Shown: positions 1 through 12,906 of the stretch, in pieces
Layout of the letters: each line of letters starts with the position of its first letter
Position numbering within the stretch: position 1 is the first letter of the stretch
Notes under the pieces: generated by a model
Database searches by the model: none
Seen by the model: the letters and a program-made list of their open reading frames with translations, nothing else
Told to the model about the DNA's origin: nothing
Made by a program: the position numbers and the translations under genes
Source of the DNA: Brachynemurus nebulosus
Lineage: Eukaryota > Arthropoda > Insecta > Neuroptera > Myrmeleontidae
Direction of reading: 5' to 3'
NCBI GenBank assembly: GCA_035578155.1
Contig: JAPWDM010000001.1
Coordinates: forward strand, 89,193,076-89,257,075
DNA: 64,000 nt

Positions 1-60
<60 letters not shown>
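1..60. repeat. (TA)n microsatellite, at window edge
   Basis: Uninterrupted TA dinucleotides from the first base of the window, so the true length is unknown. One of six long (TA)n tracts here. Confidence 0.98.
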
Positions 61-61
<1 letters not shown>

Positions 62-2196
62 CACAGTTTTGTTACATCTTTTTTTTTTGTTTACTTTCTT
101 GCTTTTTCTGTTTGTGTTTTTTCTATTAATATTTTATTTCTTTTGTATTTTCGATAATAAAAACTTATTTTGTGCCAAATAATTACTGTTCCGTTTATTG
201 ACTTGCCTGTAAATATTCCCCATTTTCAAGTGCTTGAATAATTCAACTTTTTGGAGCCGATATCAAAAAAACTATATTCTTTTGAAAGCTCATAGCATAA
301 GCTAAAAAAGCCTAAAACCGTTTTTCTTTTTTTTTTTTTTAAATTCGTTCATTGTAGAGTTCGAAATTTTTCAACAAAATTTCGTTTTTCATGCTTTTTG
401 GACTATTATTCAATTTTTATTAACAACGGTTTTAAACTTTTGACTCTGGCAACTGCTGGGCCATGTAATAGACACTTCAAAAAGAAACCCAGAATTTTTT
501 GAGATTTTTTAGAAGCCTTGAAAACTTTGAAAATACGACCGCTCCTTAAAGGACCCAGTGTACACTCCGTGCTCTCGAAAATTTATTGTACACACGCCGG
601 GATAATATTATTAAATGAGCTGGTAATGATAGCTATTTGCGACACGAGCCGAGTTTACGAGGTGAATGGCAAAGGCAATGTTCGTATACGTACCTATGGA
701 AACGACCAAAATAAATCATAGATTGCTTTGTTTACTTAACGTTACTATGCAACATATATGAAATTAAAACTTCATAGATATGATATTACAATGAGTGTGT
801 TCTTCAACAGGATTAGAATAAAGAAATTACATTGAAATATAAACTGTGGACAATTTACTGTGTATATTAGTTTTGGTTAGCTTAAAAATATGTTTATTTT
901 TTCAAAGAAATGCGTAGTTTTAACGAAGAATTTTATGAAAATATACGAACCGTGATTCCTCAATATAATCGGTATGACACAATCAGTTCTTATAACTTCT
1001 TATTAGCAGTATATAAATTATAGCAATGAGGTTATTAATTATCTGTCTTTTGTCATTTATGAAATATCATGGAACGCTAGTTATAATAATGATAGACGTT
1101 ATTTATACTTTTTTTTTTTTAATACCTACATGTACAGGGTATAAACGAAATAGATCGCAGTTTATACGTAAGTGTCTCACAGGGGGAGGACACGGGTTGG
1201 GAAATTGACTTTGGGATGAGACTTCGTATTTTAATAGTATATGTTTAGGGTGTTGATATGCTAAAATAGTAGCTAGCACTGAACCCGTGGGCTATGGAAG
1301 TTATACATATAAGGTACTTACAGTGTTACCTAAACGGCACCAATAGTTCCTGATATGACTTTCTTTCAAAGGCAGATCCCCTATATCTAGCTATAGCTTT
1401 TTTCAATTTTCCCTGATTATCTCGAAAACTATAGGAGATAGAAAAAAACACGTTAGTAGACTTAACACTACATTTTTAAAAAGCTTTCGATTGAGGTGCT
1501 TAATTCCGGGGTCGAACCTACTGGAGGGCCTGGGCAACAAATTAAGGGTGATAAATTTTTTTTTTAAATTTGTTGCGCCCTTTAAATTTAAATGAAACTT
1601 GGTATGGTAATAAAGTAGACTAAGGCCCAGTTTCTGTATTTTTTTGAGGTCGTAACTCAATGAGGACAATGAAAATAGCATTGGATCGGATTTTACCTTT
1701 GTTGTTATCCTTAATAAGGAGGACTGAGATGTTAATATGTCTAATATTCTAGGGAGTGTCTGCCTTCATGTGGATTTGAAATTATTTTTTTATGTTAAGT
1801 ATTTACCGAGAAGAAAATTGTTGAATAAAGCAGTCACTTTTTATTATCTTTCTAGTTATCTACGTAATTACTCGGTTTTAGCCGGGAAGGTGGTAGATAT
1901 CAATTACTTATAGCCTTGTCATACCGTTAGTACAGTTATTAATATAAGTTGCTATTGGGGGCAGTTTCACCATGGAAGTTCAACTAGACCATTTTGAATT
2001 TTTTAATTGATATTCTCTAAAGTGCATATAATATTTGTTTTTGCCCGTACTACTTTAACATCATTAATATTTCTTTAAAATGTAGTTTTCATGATTCATA
2101 TAATAAAAAATTTAATTTATAGTTAGACCATAAAATACTCAACTTTCGTTTTATACTTGAAACTTGATTCCAAATTCCAACATACTTTCATTCCGA
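61..2196. other. AT-rich stretch, no gene recognised
   Basis: Only short ORFs (60-92 codons, around 518-721, 1026-1208 and 1403-1681) occur. None has a recognisable motif, a convincing start context or neighbouring exons. No repeat shared with the rest of the window was seen. Confidence 0.6.
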
Positions 2197-2293
2197 AAAA
2201 AACAGGAATGAGTTAGAATGAGAACACTATACTTCACTATACTTCAATAACCAATTGCAGTATAGTGTTCTCATTCTAACCCATTCCTTTTTT
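2197..2293. repeat. Short hairpin (inverted repeat)
   Basis: Arms at 2205-2232 and 2260-2287 are nearly perfect inverted repeats (GGAATGAGTTAGAATGAGAA against its complement, one mismatch), extended by A/T runs. The 27-base loop repeats ACTTCACTATACTTC. It looks like a tiny MITE or a replication hairpin; no target duplication could be fixed. Confidence 0.8.
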
Positions 2294-2539
2294 AGTATAT
2301 TTAATGTTCCCTTGACATTTTATATAAAAAATTAATTTATAATTGCAAATATATCAACTAAGAATTTATTCCACCAAAGACATAAATGTGAGAAATGGAC
2401 AAGTTACTTTTGCCGACTCTTCAGGAGGAAAATTCAGCTATCACAGCCGCTGTCATGGTGAAATCTGAGCTCGTGACTATGACAAAAATTTGTTTTGAAA
2501 TCCATAGAATTCGAAAATGATATTCACTAATAGGCTATA

Positions 2540-2650
2540 GGGCGTAAGCCTCCACACGAATTGTATTGATTTTTCTTCTGGGAACTGCTATCGATATAAG
2601 ATTAAAATTTACTAGCATAAGTTTCAGCTCTTAAAATTTATCACTTGAGG
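2540..2650. repeat. Diverged fragment of the 18.2/45.7 kb repeat family
   Basis: The stretch with ACGAATTGTATTG, GGAACTGCTATCGATA and TTCAGCTCTTAAAA matches, with substitutions, the segment at 47225-47310 and its inverted partner near 18330-18410. Only about 100 bp is alignable by eye. Confidence 0.55.
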
Positions 2651-2654
2651 GTAA

Positions 2655-3291
2655 GAATTTACTTTTAGAAAATCAAAATAAATTTGTAACTTCAGAAGCA
2701 CTTATTCTGAGATTATTACCCATCACCACTGTGCTAATAGTAAAACTGATGGTATGAAAACTAGTATGTAATTTAAGAGGCTGATTTACCCCGTTTTCAA
2801 ATATTGCTAAAGCTGAATTTTGAATTCGAGAATTGCATATATGTCGAATAACGTGTCGATTATGTCGCCTCTAGTTATAACTACCCCTAGACTTAATATT
2901 AGGAAATTGAGCCAAAACAGGTCAATTAAATTTTTTTACGGAAATTTGAAATCTGTAAACAAAATTTGAATATCTTTCTTTTATTTTTCATCCTTTTTTC
3001 GTAAAATTTAGCCACAAATTTTAACCTCCAACCACCCCTGTGTTTGAACAAATTACATATCAATAGATACTTTTTTAAAAAGAGAAATATTACTTAAATT
3101 TTTGCTCTATTTATTATCGTTTTCGAGATATTTGAAAAATTAAATTTTTACCTCAATTTTTGAGTGGCGATTTCATCCTTTCAAACTGTTTTTCTGCAGA
3201 TAAAAAAAATACGTGACGCTTAATTTTTAGCGTTCTACAACGTATTTAAATTTCATCAAAATGAATTCGGTTCAGCCTCGGGACCTTTACT
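2655..3291. repeat. Half copy of the foldback element family
   Basis: Follows, with many substitutions, the right arm of the complete foldback element (11085-12557). Shared landmarks in order: CTTATTCTGAGATTATTACCCA, ACTAGTATGTAATTTAAGAG, CTACCCCTAGACTTAATATT, AACAGGTCAATTA, TTTTCGAGATATTT and the terminus CCTTTACTTG followed by TTA. The left arm is missing, so this is a truncated and older copy. Confidence 0.8.
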
Positions 3292-4690
3292 TGTTAGTAG
3301 TTATAACGTACCTGCTTTCACAAAAGTTAGACAGTTGTACAAAAAATCACTTACAATGGTTTAAGAATTTAGTGATTTAAAATCAGTAGAAACATTATTC
3401 AAATTAACTGCTGTTTGACTATAATGATTTCTACAACATGAAACTTATGCTTTAAATATGATGCAAGACGTTCCATCGCCATTGCATCCAAACTTTCACG
3501 CACTTATTGTAATGACAAAATTATTTAGTCTATAAAAGTTAAAAACAATTCGAAATTCTAAACGAGTGAAATTTGCTAAAAATTTGTGTTAATAAGTTTA
3601 AAACACACCAGTTTAAACTATGAAAGTGAGATAACATGTCGCCAGTGTAAACATAAACATCATAGGATTCATAGGTTTTTGCCTAATGTACACTATGGCC
3701 CAAAAGAATCTTTCCCAGACTGTTAGAGAGACTCACATTCTATTCGTAAAAAGGCATTTCAACTTGATTCTAAATTGATCATATTAATTTTATTTTGAAT
3801 AAAAAAAATTATTATTAACAGTAAGACCACAGTTTAAATAATTATTTCACTAACAATTTGGAGTGTCATTTGGAATTCAAAAATTTCAAAGGGTTATCCA
3901 TGTTATGTACCTAAATAATGCATAACATTATGCATACTAATACCGTAAAAATATCATCACTAAAGTAAATTTAATTTAGAAAAATAAATTTGCAGGTCAA
4001 ATTATTTTGTGAAAATTTACAGTTGATAATTTTGTAAATTATTTAATTTTGTCTAAGTTTCACTGACTTTTTTAAAATTTTTAACAACGGATGCAGTGGA
4101 ATTTTAACTGTCATTAATTTTTTTTTATTTAAAGCTTGTCATCAGTTATTTTTGATATTTCCTTGTAATTTTAGTGTATTTTGTGATCTGTAAGATATTT
4201 CTGATATGTATTTAATTATTATGGTGGCTTAAAATGTCTGGTGATAACTCTTGTGTTGCTAAATTTTGTTTAAATCATTCAAAACAAAATTTCAATTTAT
4301 GTTTTTTCTGAGTGCCATTTGATACAAATTTGTAAGTATTATTATAATTGGAATGCTTATGTAAAAATACGTTAAATAATAAATAATTATTAATATTTTA
4401 TAATAATTCAGCTAATATTTTCGATTTCGACAGTGGTTGGTGCTAATAGGTCGTGACGATCTAAATTCTCGTGTTGAATACTGCCATCAATTTCGCGTTT
4501 GCTCAATTCATTTTGAAGAAAGTTGCTTTTAGTTGTTCATATAATTTAACATGACCATTATCAACCCTCAATCTCACATGTACAAACACATACAATCACA
4601 TAAGTAAAAAAGGACATACATAATTGTTTGTACTTATATCAAAAAAGGATAGAAAGTACGTTTCGCTATTGCCTATGATAATAATCTTTT
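3292..4690. other. AT-rich stretch, nothing recognised
   Basis: No ORF above 60 codons with motifs, no repeat shared with other parts of the window, no RNA gene seen. Confidence 0.5.
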
Positions 4691-4920
4691 ATTTATACTG
4701 TGGTAAGACACTTATTTCTCACGAGTATGAGTTTGTTGCATGAGCTCGCAGGGTGAGTGTAACAATTCATATGAGTGAGAAATAAGTGCCTTACGTATTT
4801 TACACTTTTCCCATGTATTTTACACTATACTTTTTCTGCGACCATATTTTTTTTTCCTAAAATTTACATTAATATTTATTTAGACAAGTAGTAAAATTTT
4901 TTATTAATTTATAATGGCAG
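4690..4920. repeat. Interspersed repeat with CTTATTTCTCAC hairpin, copy 1
   Basis: An inverted repeat (GTAAGACACTTATTTCTCAC ... GTGAGAAATAAGTGCCTTAC) is followed by TATTTTACACTATA and AAAATTTACATTAA. The same order of sequences occurs at 63528-63760, so this is a repeat family rather than a chance hairpin. Confidence 0.75.
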
Positions 4921-6036
4921 TTGTAAGATGTTCAAATTTTTTTCAATGCATACTTTGAAACTATGGAAACAGTAATCAATAACCAGCATTATGTATATTT
5001 TCAGAATTATATATTTCGATTTTAAGTTATTAAATCAACGAAACAGCCACTTTTTTTATAGTAATTTTTTTATAGTAAACCGTGAGATATTATTTCTCAC
5101 GATTTTTTCGCAGGCTGTGGGTAATTATCAATTTTTACACCCGTGCGCAAAATGTTTCTTTTAATAGTAGGAGTAGACAAAATGATATAATAGTTTTCTA
5201 AATATAATGACCCCTATTAATCAGAGGATAAACCAAAATTTTTAATTATCGAATTATCCAAAAAGTATTGATTGAGATTAGTAAAAATAAATGGTGCAAA
5301 CAGGTGATATTCATTTGAAATTGTGAAGGGAAACTGCCGAAAACCTTTACGAGTATAGCCGGCTGAGCTCAACTTTTCAGTTGATTATAGTTTTATATTT
5401 GAAATAATATTATGAATAAATAATTAAATAAATAGCTAGATTATCCAGCTAGGCTAATTACTTTATATGCATGTCCATACTTCAACAAAACTTCATAATT
5501 AAAATTTTCCTTATTTTATTAAGTGGGATTTCTTTCGGCATTTCAAATCAACAGTAATAATTTTGTCATATTTTTTTTTTTACAAAACATTCATAAAAAT
5601 GTAATAATAATAAAGAATAAAAGTACTTTGATCATTATAACTGTAATCAGTATAAAGAACTAAAAATTCTATTCAGTCTAATAAAAGAACTAATAACGCT
5701 TAATAAATTAAAACTAGCAGAATCGTAATGTTGACTAAAAGATTTTTAAGATCAGTGAAAAGAAAAATTCCTTAAAAAAATAATATGTCTCAGGTCACAA
5801 AAGAGGTCATTTTTATTCAACTGTAATAAGTATATACCACACAATATCTATACATAATAATAAATTCTATTTGTAACAATCTTTTGCTTACAGTATGATG
5901 CCAGCAACACATTGGATAGTGCCCACTACTCACTGCCCACTGCCTTATGGCAGGGCAGTTTGATGACTGTATTAGCTCGGGAGCCCACATGATTTTCATG
6001 GTATCTGTGTATGTATAAAAATCATTTATTAATACT
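4921..6036. other. AT-rich stretch, nothing recognised
   Basis: No supported coding sequence. A further CTCACGATTTTTTCGCAGG motif near 5096 resembles the neighbouring hairpin repeat but cannot be extended. Confidence 0.5.
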
Positions 6037-6700
6037 AGCATATACCCGTGGCTTCGCCCGCGTGGTATTTGTAATTATGACATCAAGTTAATACGTATAA
6101 AATATATCGTGCCACTATTGAGGGCTATATATATTTTTTTTTGGTAATTTTTCCACAGAAATAAATTGTTTTCCCGGGGTAAGAAGTTGCCTGTGTTCTT
6201 TTTTGTCCTCTCTGTTAACAATATACAGTGTGAAGTTAATTAATCGTTTTTAATGATAAACTGCCATAATTTCATTATTTTGTTTTAAACACATTTTCCC
6301 CCAGGAATGCAATATCTTCGCGGAGTAAAATGTACACTCTATTCTTTTTCGTTTTTTTTTTTTGCTAACACTATGCAAAGTTTTAAGTCAATCATTCGTA
6401 TTTTTAACAATCAGTTGTCGTAATTTCATTGTTTCATTTCAAATACATTTTCCCGGGAATGAGATATTTTCCCGGAGAAAACAGTAACCTATGTTCGCAT
6501 GCGCCCTTCCTACAAGTAATACATATGCTAAGTTCGAACGAAATAAAGTAATCTTCTATTGGTTTCATTTAAAACATATATTTTGCCAGATGAATGAGAT
6601 TTTACACGGAACAGAGTAGTTTTCCTGAGATAAAAAGTAAGCTGTGTTCTTTTTCGTCCCCTCTGTTAGCCCTTTTAGGGCTAATGACGAGTTCAGCTCG
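6037..6700. repeat. Degenerate arthropod interspersed repeat (repeated ~150 bp modules)
   Basis: Starts with CTAGCATATACCCGTGGC followed by TTCGCCCGCGTGG, a phrase common at the ends of arthropod interspersed repeats. Three imperfect modules follow (near 6170, 6460 and 6605), each with TTTTCCCGGGGTAA-like and CTGTGTTCTTTTT-like sequence. Whether it is a Helitron end, an RTE tail or a SINE cannot be told. A palindrome TGACGAGTTCAGCTCGTCA lies at the right edge (6687-6705). Confidence 0.5.
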
Positions 6701-8290
6701 TCATAATAATTTTTAGAAAAAATTCAACTGAAGAGTGTGCGTTGTCTTATATCGGTAACTGGAGGCTGTATAGTAAAGAGGGGTCATATTGTAAATAAAT
6801 TAAGCAAAACCTACCAAACTTGTATTATACTTATCGAGATATTAAATTTTCTATCTAAAATATTGGAATATACGGCGGTACTAAAAGAGTTAACAATATA
6901 CAAAGTCTAAAACCAATTATCCGCTTTTTATATCGCATAATTTTTTTCGTCCATATAATATAATTTTCTTTAGTACGCAAATTAACCAACCTAACATCTT
7001 TTATGACCAAGTTCAGGTGCGTGGTAGTTGTTAGGTCAGTCAAATCAATGGCAATGTAGGAATTTTTAAGCATTTGTGACTATCTATTATTTTGCAGATA
7101 TTTGCTCAACTCTTCCAGACAGAGACGCATACTTTATTTTGACGTAACATTTTCTTTTTAATAAAACGAGGGTTGCCACTGTAGTGGAGACGCTATTCAG
7201 AAAACTGCAGATGGAAGACGTTGACAAATTAGTATGCTGGCAGTATAAAATTTTCTTATTGTACACTCCTTTGACTACCAATAAATATGTATTAAGTAGT
7301 TTCATGCATTTGCATATCATACGTGAAAATCATGTTGGGCACCTGGACTATATGGACTGGTTTGCGTGTGGCGTCGTTAACTCATTACAAGAAATGATTC
7401 GGCAATATTAACGGTAGCATCTAGAAAACTTGAAAATACATATAAATCTATTCAAGTACAATATTTTTATTGTACCTAACACAATGTTGCTGAGATTTAA
7501 AATATTTACACTGGCAGATAAAGACAATCATTTAAAAAAGCAGTTTAAATGAATACATTTTTGATAATAATATGAAATGGGTTTGAGAGTAAACTAATGT
7601 GTTTATTTCAACTTGTTTCTTGTTACATTCAGATGATGAGTTAATGTTGCATGCAGGTCAACAATCAACATAAAAGCTTTTTCAACTTTTTAAACAAAGT
7701 TCTACTAATTTCGTGGAATACTAATAATGAAAAACTTGAAAAAGACAAAAGTAATTTCAGCCCTGAAAACTAAATAAAGTTAGTCAGAGTTTCACTAAAC
7801 GAACGGTAAATTTTATCATTACAATTAAAGGTGAAAAGATTCCAGGTAAGTGACATGAGGAAAACTGGTGTCTAAAAGGTAGAAAATCTTAGAAATTACT
7901 TATATTGAATTCATGACAATAAGCTACGACTTTATTCCTCAACTAAACTGCTTGGTTGTAGGGAGAAAACTACTAAGTGCACGAAAGGATTGAATTTTTG
8001 ATTCGGAAAATTTTCTTAATACTGATAGCCTTCCATTTTAACTGTTACGAACATTAAATTAAACATGATTGTATTCGAATTTCAGTAATAAAATTTACAA
8101 AATTTTGCACTGAGCTTAAATTTTACGCTCATTAAAGGGATTAATAATATACCAATGAAAAAACAAATGTCATATACTAAATGTAACAGTTAAAATTGTT
8201 TATATGGACAATTTTATAAATAATTGGAGCTTTCCCAGTATATAGGTATGTAGGTACGTGTGACCGAAAAGTTGTCACAATTTCTAGTTT
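6701..8290. other. AT-rich stretch with two overlapping unrecognised ORFs
   Basis: ORFs of 75 codons (7184-7411, +) and 77 codons (7087-7320, -) overlap on opposite strands, and a 72-codon ORF lies at 6855-7073 (-). None has a recognisable domain. The overlap and the low complexity argue against real genes. Confidence 0.4.
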
Positions 8291-9003
8291 CATATAGGGT
8301 GCATTAGTTAGTAATTGATCAGCATCCAGTAATTGATCAATCCGGATTGTTTTATGTTATAATAAGGTCTGTATTGGTACTAAGAGAGTTTTTTAATCAC
8401 AGGAATATTTGCTGGCTATTACTATTGCCACATTTCAGCAGCTGACCTATCCAGACCTTTATTTTGAGTTGTCAGATTTTTTTTATAGTGTTCCGTCAAT
8501 TTTTTGTCACTACTATTAGCTTTTCCCATTTGTCAGGTAAGTTTTTATTTGTTGTGTACTCATTAGTTTTTAAAGTAGAGTAATAAAATATACGTCTAAT
8601 TTTATGCTTAAACTGTACTCTTTCATAATTTGTGATTAGATTTAATATAAATTTAGTGTTTCTTGAGTTAATACAGGGTGATCAATTATTTAAAATAAGA
8701 ATGTGCGATTTTGCAGTAATTGATCAATTTGATAAATTACTTCAAAATCATTTGTGATCAATGATTGATCAGCCTCATAAGTCTACTGTAATTATTTAAT
8801 AGCAACAATAATATAAGTAGGTATAGTCAAATCTCCTATAACACGATATCCCTATAACGCAGTCTCCACAGAACGCGATTTTCGTACAAAAAAATTCAAC
8901 AACTCAAATGACTTGAAAATATTATCTATGGTACTATACATTCGACGTTAAGTTTTCAGAGTGCTTTTAAATTCGGTCTATCATGAAATGTACCTTTTCC
9001 TAA

Positions 9004-9287
9004 CCCTTTGCACTCGATAGGCGCCGCTACGGCGACACAATAAATACCCTTTGCACTCGAAAGGCGCCTCTCAGGCGCCATCCTATTCTTTATTTCAAAT
9101 ATCACACTAAGGAAAATTATAAAATTTAATATTAAAATATAACGTTTGTAATATGCAAATAAAAATAAAATATGTAAGTAAACTACTTTTGTTTAAAATA
9201 CTTATATTTGATGTAGTATAATCTTTTATTAAAACTACTGTCGAGTAGCTGAGTACCCATACTAAAAAATGGTTCGAGTGCAAAGGG
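9004..9287. mobile_element. piggyBac-type MITE (left end tandemly duplicated)
   Basis: Begins CCCTTTGCACTCGATAGGCG and ends CGAGTGCAAAGGG. The right flank is TTAA (9288-9291); the left flank is CTAA, one base off TTAA. The left terminus occurs twice, at 9004 and 9047, suggesting a small terminal duplication. TTAA targeting and CCCTTTGC-like ends fit the piggyBac superfamily. The element is non-coding. Confidence 0.8.
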
Positions 9288-9520
9288 TTAATATTTTTTG
9301 CACGATTGGGTTAGTATTTTCATGGATTTACCGATGCTGTTGACAATGCTGGTAAGTTACATTTCCCGAACGTTTGTTTATATACATGGAAACCAAAAAA
9401 TAACAATTCGGGAAGTAAAATAGGTGCCTGGTAAGTGAATAGGAATGCGGTAAGTGAAATTAGCTCGAAAATGATTGTAATTATTTATTTATATTAAAAT
9501 TAAAAGTACAACTTTGAACA

Positions 9521-9547
9521 ATTATTATTATTATTATTATTATTATT
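9521..9547. repeat. (ATT)n microsatellite
   Basis: About nine ATT units within the pogo-like element. Confidence 0.95.
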
Positions 9548-11084
9548 GTTGCCATTAGTCTTCATATTTTATTGACATTTCAAAAGGTTGCTCAGTCATT
9601 AAAATTTTCTGTGGTTTTCATAATCTTCCTTTCATTTTACGTGAATAAATTTGCAGCCAAAATTAAAATTCTTCATTAATTTCATTATTCTCACTAATAT
9701 TATAGTTTAACAAACTATTTTCCTCAATTTTTTTAATAGAAAATTCAAAAAAATATACCACGCCAATTAAATATTGACATTTAACTTTTTATTTAGAAAT
9801 ATAGTTGTCAATTGTCACTACAAATATTCGTATTATAGTTGTTATAAAAATTTATAATATTTATTCATGGCATTCTATGTGATAACATAGAAATATAAAT
9901 TTCACCTATATTATCCGAATATTATTTTTTATTTACTATATTTTTATTCTTTAATTATTTTAAATCGATCGCGCAAAAAATATTATACAATACACGATGC
10001 GTTAGGTGCCTTTACTGATCTTGAAAATTGCAAAAACTCAACCCTGCGGGTCTCTTTTTCGCGACATTTTCTCGATGAGCAAAAGCAACTTACCGAACTT
10101 ATATTGTAAAATACTATTTAATATACTTGTTTATAAATGATATTTTTCGTTATTGTCAACTTTGATCGTAAATATCCCCTAAACCGTAAATATCCCCTAT
10201 TAAAATCATAGAACACTAGAAGCCAACTAATATAAAAAAAGTGTAATTCGCTTGGAGTCATTTGTATGCCAGTCACAGCTTAAGGCAGGTAGTCAGTCAG
10301 TGTCTGTCGCCGAACACACACTGCATTGTGTTAACAATGAACACCATTGTTATTTAAATTGGACAGCTTGGTCTGTCCCATAATACGTGTGTGTGGTGGT
10401 ATGTGTGAATACGCACACAAAGGCAAACAACAAACTAACACAATTGCAAGCGATGTGTACCTACACGATATGGTGGGGGAGATTTTACGTCACAAACTCA
10501 TTACAAGTGGAACAGAGACATAGACCACCTAGTTTGTCCCCTTGATTAAAATTTATTTTTCTTTACCGATGATTCTTAATATCTAAACGAACGATATTTT
10601 TAAAATTTAAATATGTAATATTCCACATATTCGTTATCATTTCTATTATAAAATTTGATTAATTAAAACCATATCAATCATAACTTAATATTGTGATAAT
10701 ACGGTTTGGTACAAAGTTCTGATTAAGGTACAAAATTTAAGCTTTTATATAGGTTTGCTATATTATGATTTCCATATAACGCGGTACGAATTAGGCGCGT
10801 TATAAAAAATTTGACTGTATTATATTGAAATAAAAGTGCAATTTTTGTATTAAAATAGTTTAACATGTTTCTATCTCAAAAATATAGTTTTTCTGGAAAG
10901 TGATCAATTACTGCAATTTTTTTGATCAATCACTGGTACTGACTGATCATTTACTGGTATTTTCACATTTTTCGGTCTTGAATTTTTTTCACAAAAGGAA
11001 AAAGTTATTTAAATTGAATTTGAGGGACGGCATATTATTTATCAGAAAAATTATCTTCATATAAAAATATCGGGGTTCGCCTAA

Positions 11085-12557
11085 CAAGTAAAGGGCCCGA
11101 GGCCGGACCTATCGATTTTGATGAAACTTAGATATATGGTAGAACACTAAAAAATAAGCGACACGTATTTTTTTTGTCGGCGGAAAAACGGTTTGAAGGG
11201 GTGAAATCGCCCTCCAAAAATTGGGGTAAAAATTTAATTTTTTAAATATCTCGAAAACGGTAAGAGATAGAGCAAAAGTTTAAATTGGCAGTTTGCTCTT
11301 TTTTAAAGAGCTATCTATTGGTATGCAATTCGTTTAAATTGTGTAAACAGGGGTAGCTGGGGGTTAAAATTTAGGGATTAATTTTGCAAAAAAGGGGATG
11401 AAAATTAAGCAAAATAAAAATTCTGCTTACAGATTTGAAATCTACGTCAGAAAATCTAATTGACCTGTTTTTGCTCAATGTCCTAATATTAAGTCTAGGG
11501 GTAGTTAACTAGGGGGTGACTGTGTCGAATAGTCGTACTACTTGAATAGTTCAAGAAGTTCTTCTTCATGGAAAATAGTTTAAGACATTTAGAAAAACGT
11601 AGAAATGAAATTTTCGTTTTCAAAATTCAGTTTGAGCAACATTGGAGAGGGGGTGAGTCACCTTCTTAAATTACATACTAGTTAACATACACTAATTTTT
11701 AATATTAACAGTGAGTAATAATGTCACAATAAGTGGTTCTGAAGTTGGACTATCGTATGTAAGGTTTTTATTAGGTTTCCATTCATTTTGAAAATATCGT
11801 TATTTTCGGTATCGATAATTTTCGATAACGAAAACTATAACATCCATTAAAAAACAAACCTTATAAAAACCTTACATACGACAGTCCAACTTCAGCACCA
11901 CTTATTGTGAGATTATTACCCACTGTCAATGTGTTAATATTAAAAATGAGTGTATGTTGTTAACTAGTATGTAATTTAAGAGGGTGACTCACCCCCTCTC
12001 CAATGGTGCTCAAACTGAATTTTGAAATCGAAAATTTCATTTCTACGTTATTCTAAATGTCTTAAACTATTTTCCATGAAGAGAAACTTCTTGAACTACC
12101 CAAGTAGTACGACTATTCGACACAGTCACCCCCTAGTTAACTACCCCTAGACTTAATATTAGGACATTGAGCAAAAACAGGTCAATTAGATTTTTTGACG
12201 TAGATTTCAAATCTGTAAACAAAATTTTTATATTGTTTAATTATCACCCCCGTTTTGCAAAACTGACCCCTAAATTTTAACCCCCGACCACCCCTGTTGA
12301 TGTAATTTGAACAAATTTAATATCAATAGATAGCTTTTTAAAAAAGAGCAATATCGCCAATTTAAACTTTTGCTCTATCTCTTACCGTTTTCGAGATATT
12401 TAAAAAATTAAATTTTTACCCCAATTTTTGGAGGGCGATTTCAACCCTTCGAACTGTCCGCCGATAAAAAAAAATACGTGTCGCTTATTTTTTAGTGTTC
12501 TACAACATATATAAGTTTCATCGAAATCGATAGGTCCGGCCTCGGGCCCTTTACTGG
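11085..12557. mobile_element. Foldback element with ~730 bp inverted arms
   Basis: Almost the whole 1473 bp is one imperfect palindrome centred near 11820. The left terminus CAAGTAAAGGGCCCGAGGCC is matched by the complement at the right (GGCCTCGGGCCCTTTACTGG). Arms keep the same landmarks in reverse order, for example TTAATATTAAGTCTAGGGGT / CTACCCCTAGACTTAATATT. A 3 bp duplication TAA flanks it (11082-11084, 12558-12560). The last ~60 bp at the centre contain TATCGTATGTAAGG and its complement. No ORF. Related partial copies lie at 2655-3291 and 35580-36720. The TAA target duplication would suit a Harbinger-type mobiliser, but that is inference. Confidence 0.9.
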
Positions 12558-12906
12558 TAAGTGATATATATTGGCTATGTTATAATTTATTTTTTTTGTA
12601 AGTCAATGTGCTTAAAGGTGCATTTTCATGCTGTCGCTAGTCGCTGATTTTTAGCGACAAATGCGGTCACGTGATGAAAATTTAATATGCGCGCCATCTA
12701 GAATAAAGGCAGCGATAAATTTCAGCGTCTAGCGTCAAATTTTAGCGACAAATGTATCAAGTCGATGTATCGATATAACCTATAGATATACATACAAATG
12801 ACACTTGTTTGTAAACATTCAGCTTATAAGTAAAAAATACAGAGATTTGACTAAAGTAATAAATAATAAATAAATACTATTTTTGTAAATATATTAACGG
12901 ATAACC

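Larger units (their letters stand above)
8824..10817. mobile_element. pogo/Tigger-like non-autonomous element
   Basis: Ends are inverted repeats of the pogo/Tigger style: (C/T)AGTCAAATCTCCTATAAC at the left and, on the opposite strand, CAGTCAAATTTTTTATAACG at the right. TA flanks both sides (8822-8823 and 10818-10819). The inner ends share GTTATA-containing sequence. No transposase ORF is visible in the 1994 bp, which includes a 284 bp piggyBac-type MITE. Inserted in the outer inverted-repeat element. Confidence 0.75.

Noticed and set aside
518..721. 67-codon ORF as a host gene
   Set aside because: No recognisable motif, no flanking exons; composition matches the surrounding DNA closely enough for chance.
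6037..6700. Helitron
   Set aside because: The CTAG-containing end and GCCCGCG phrase are suggestive, but no Rep/helicase, no defined 5' TC or 3' CTRR hairpin and no A-T insertion site could be shown.
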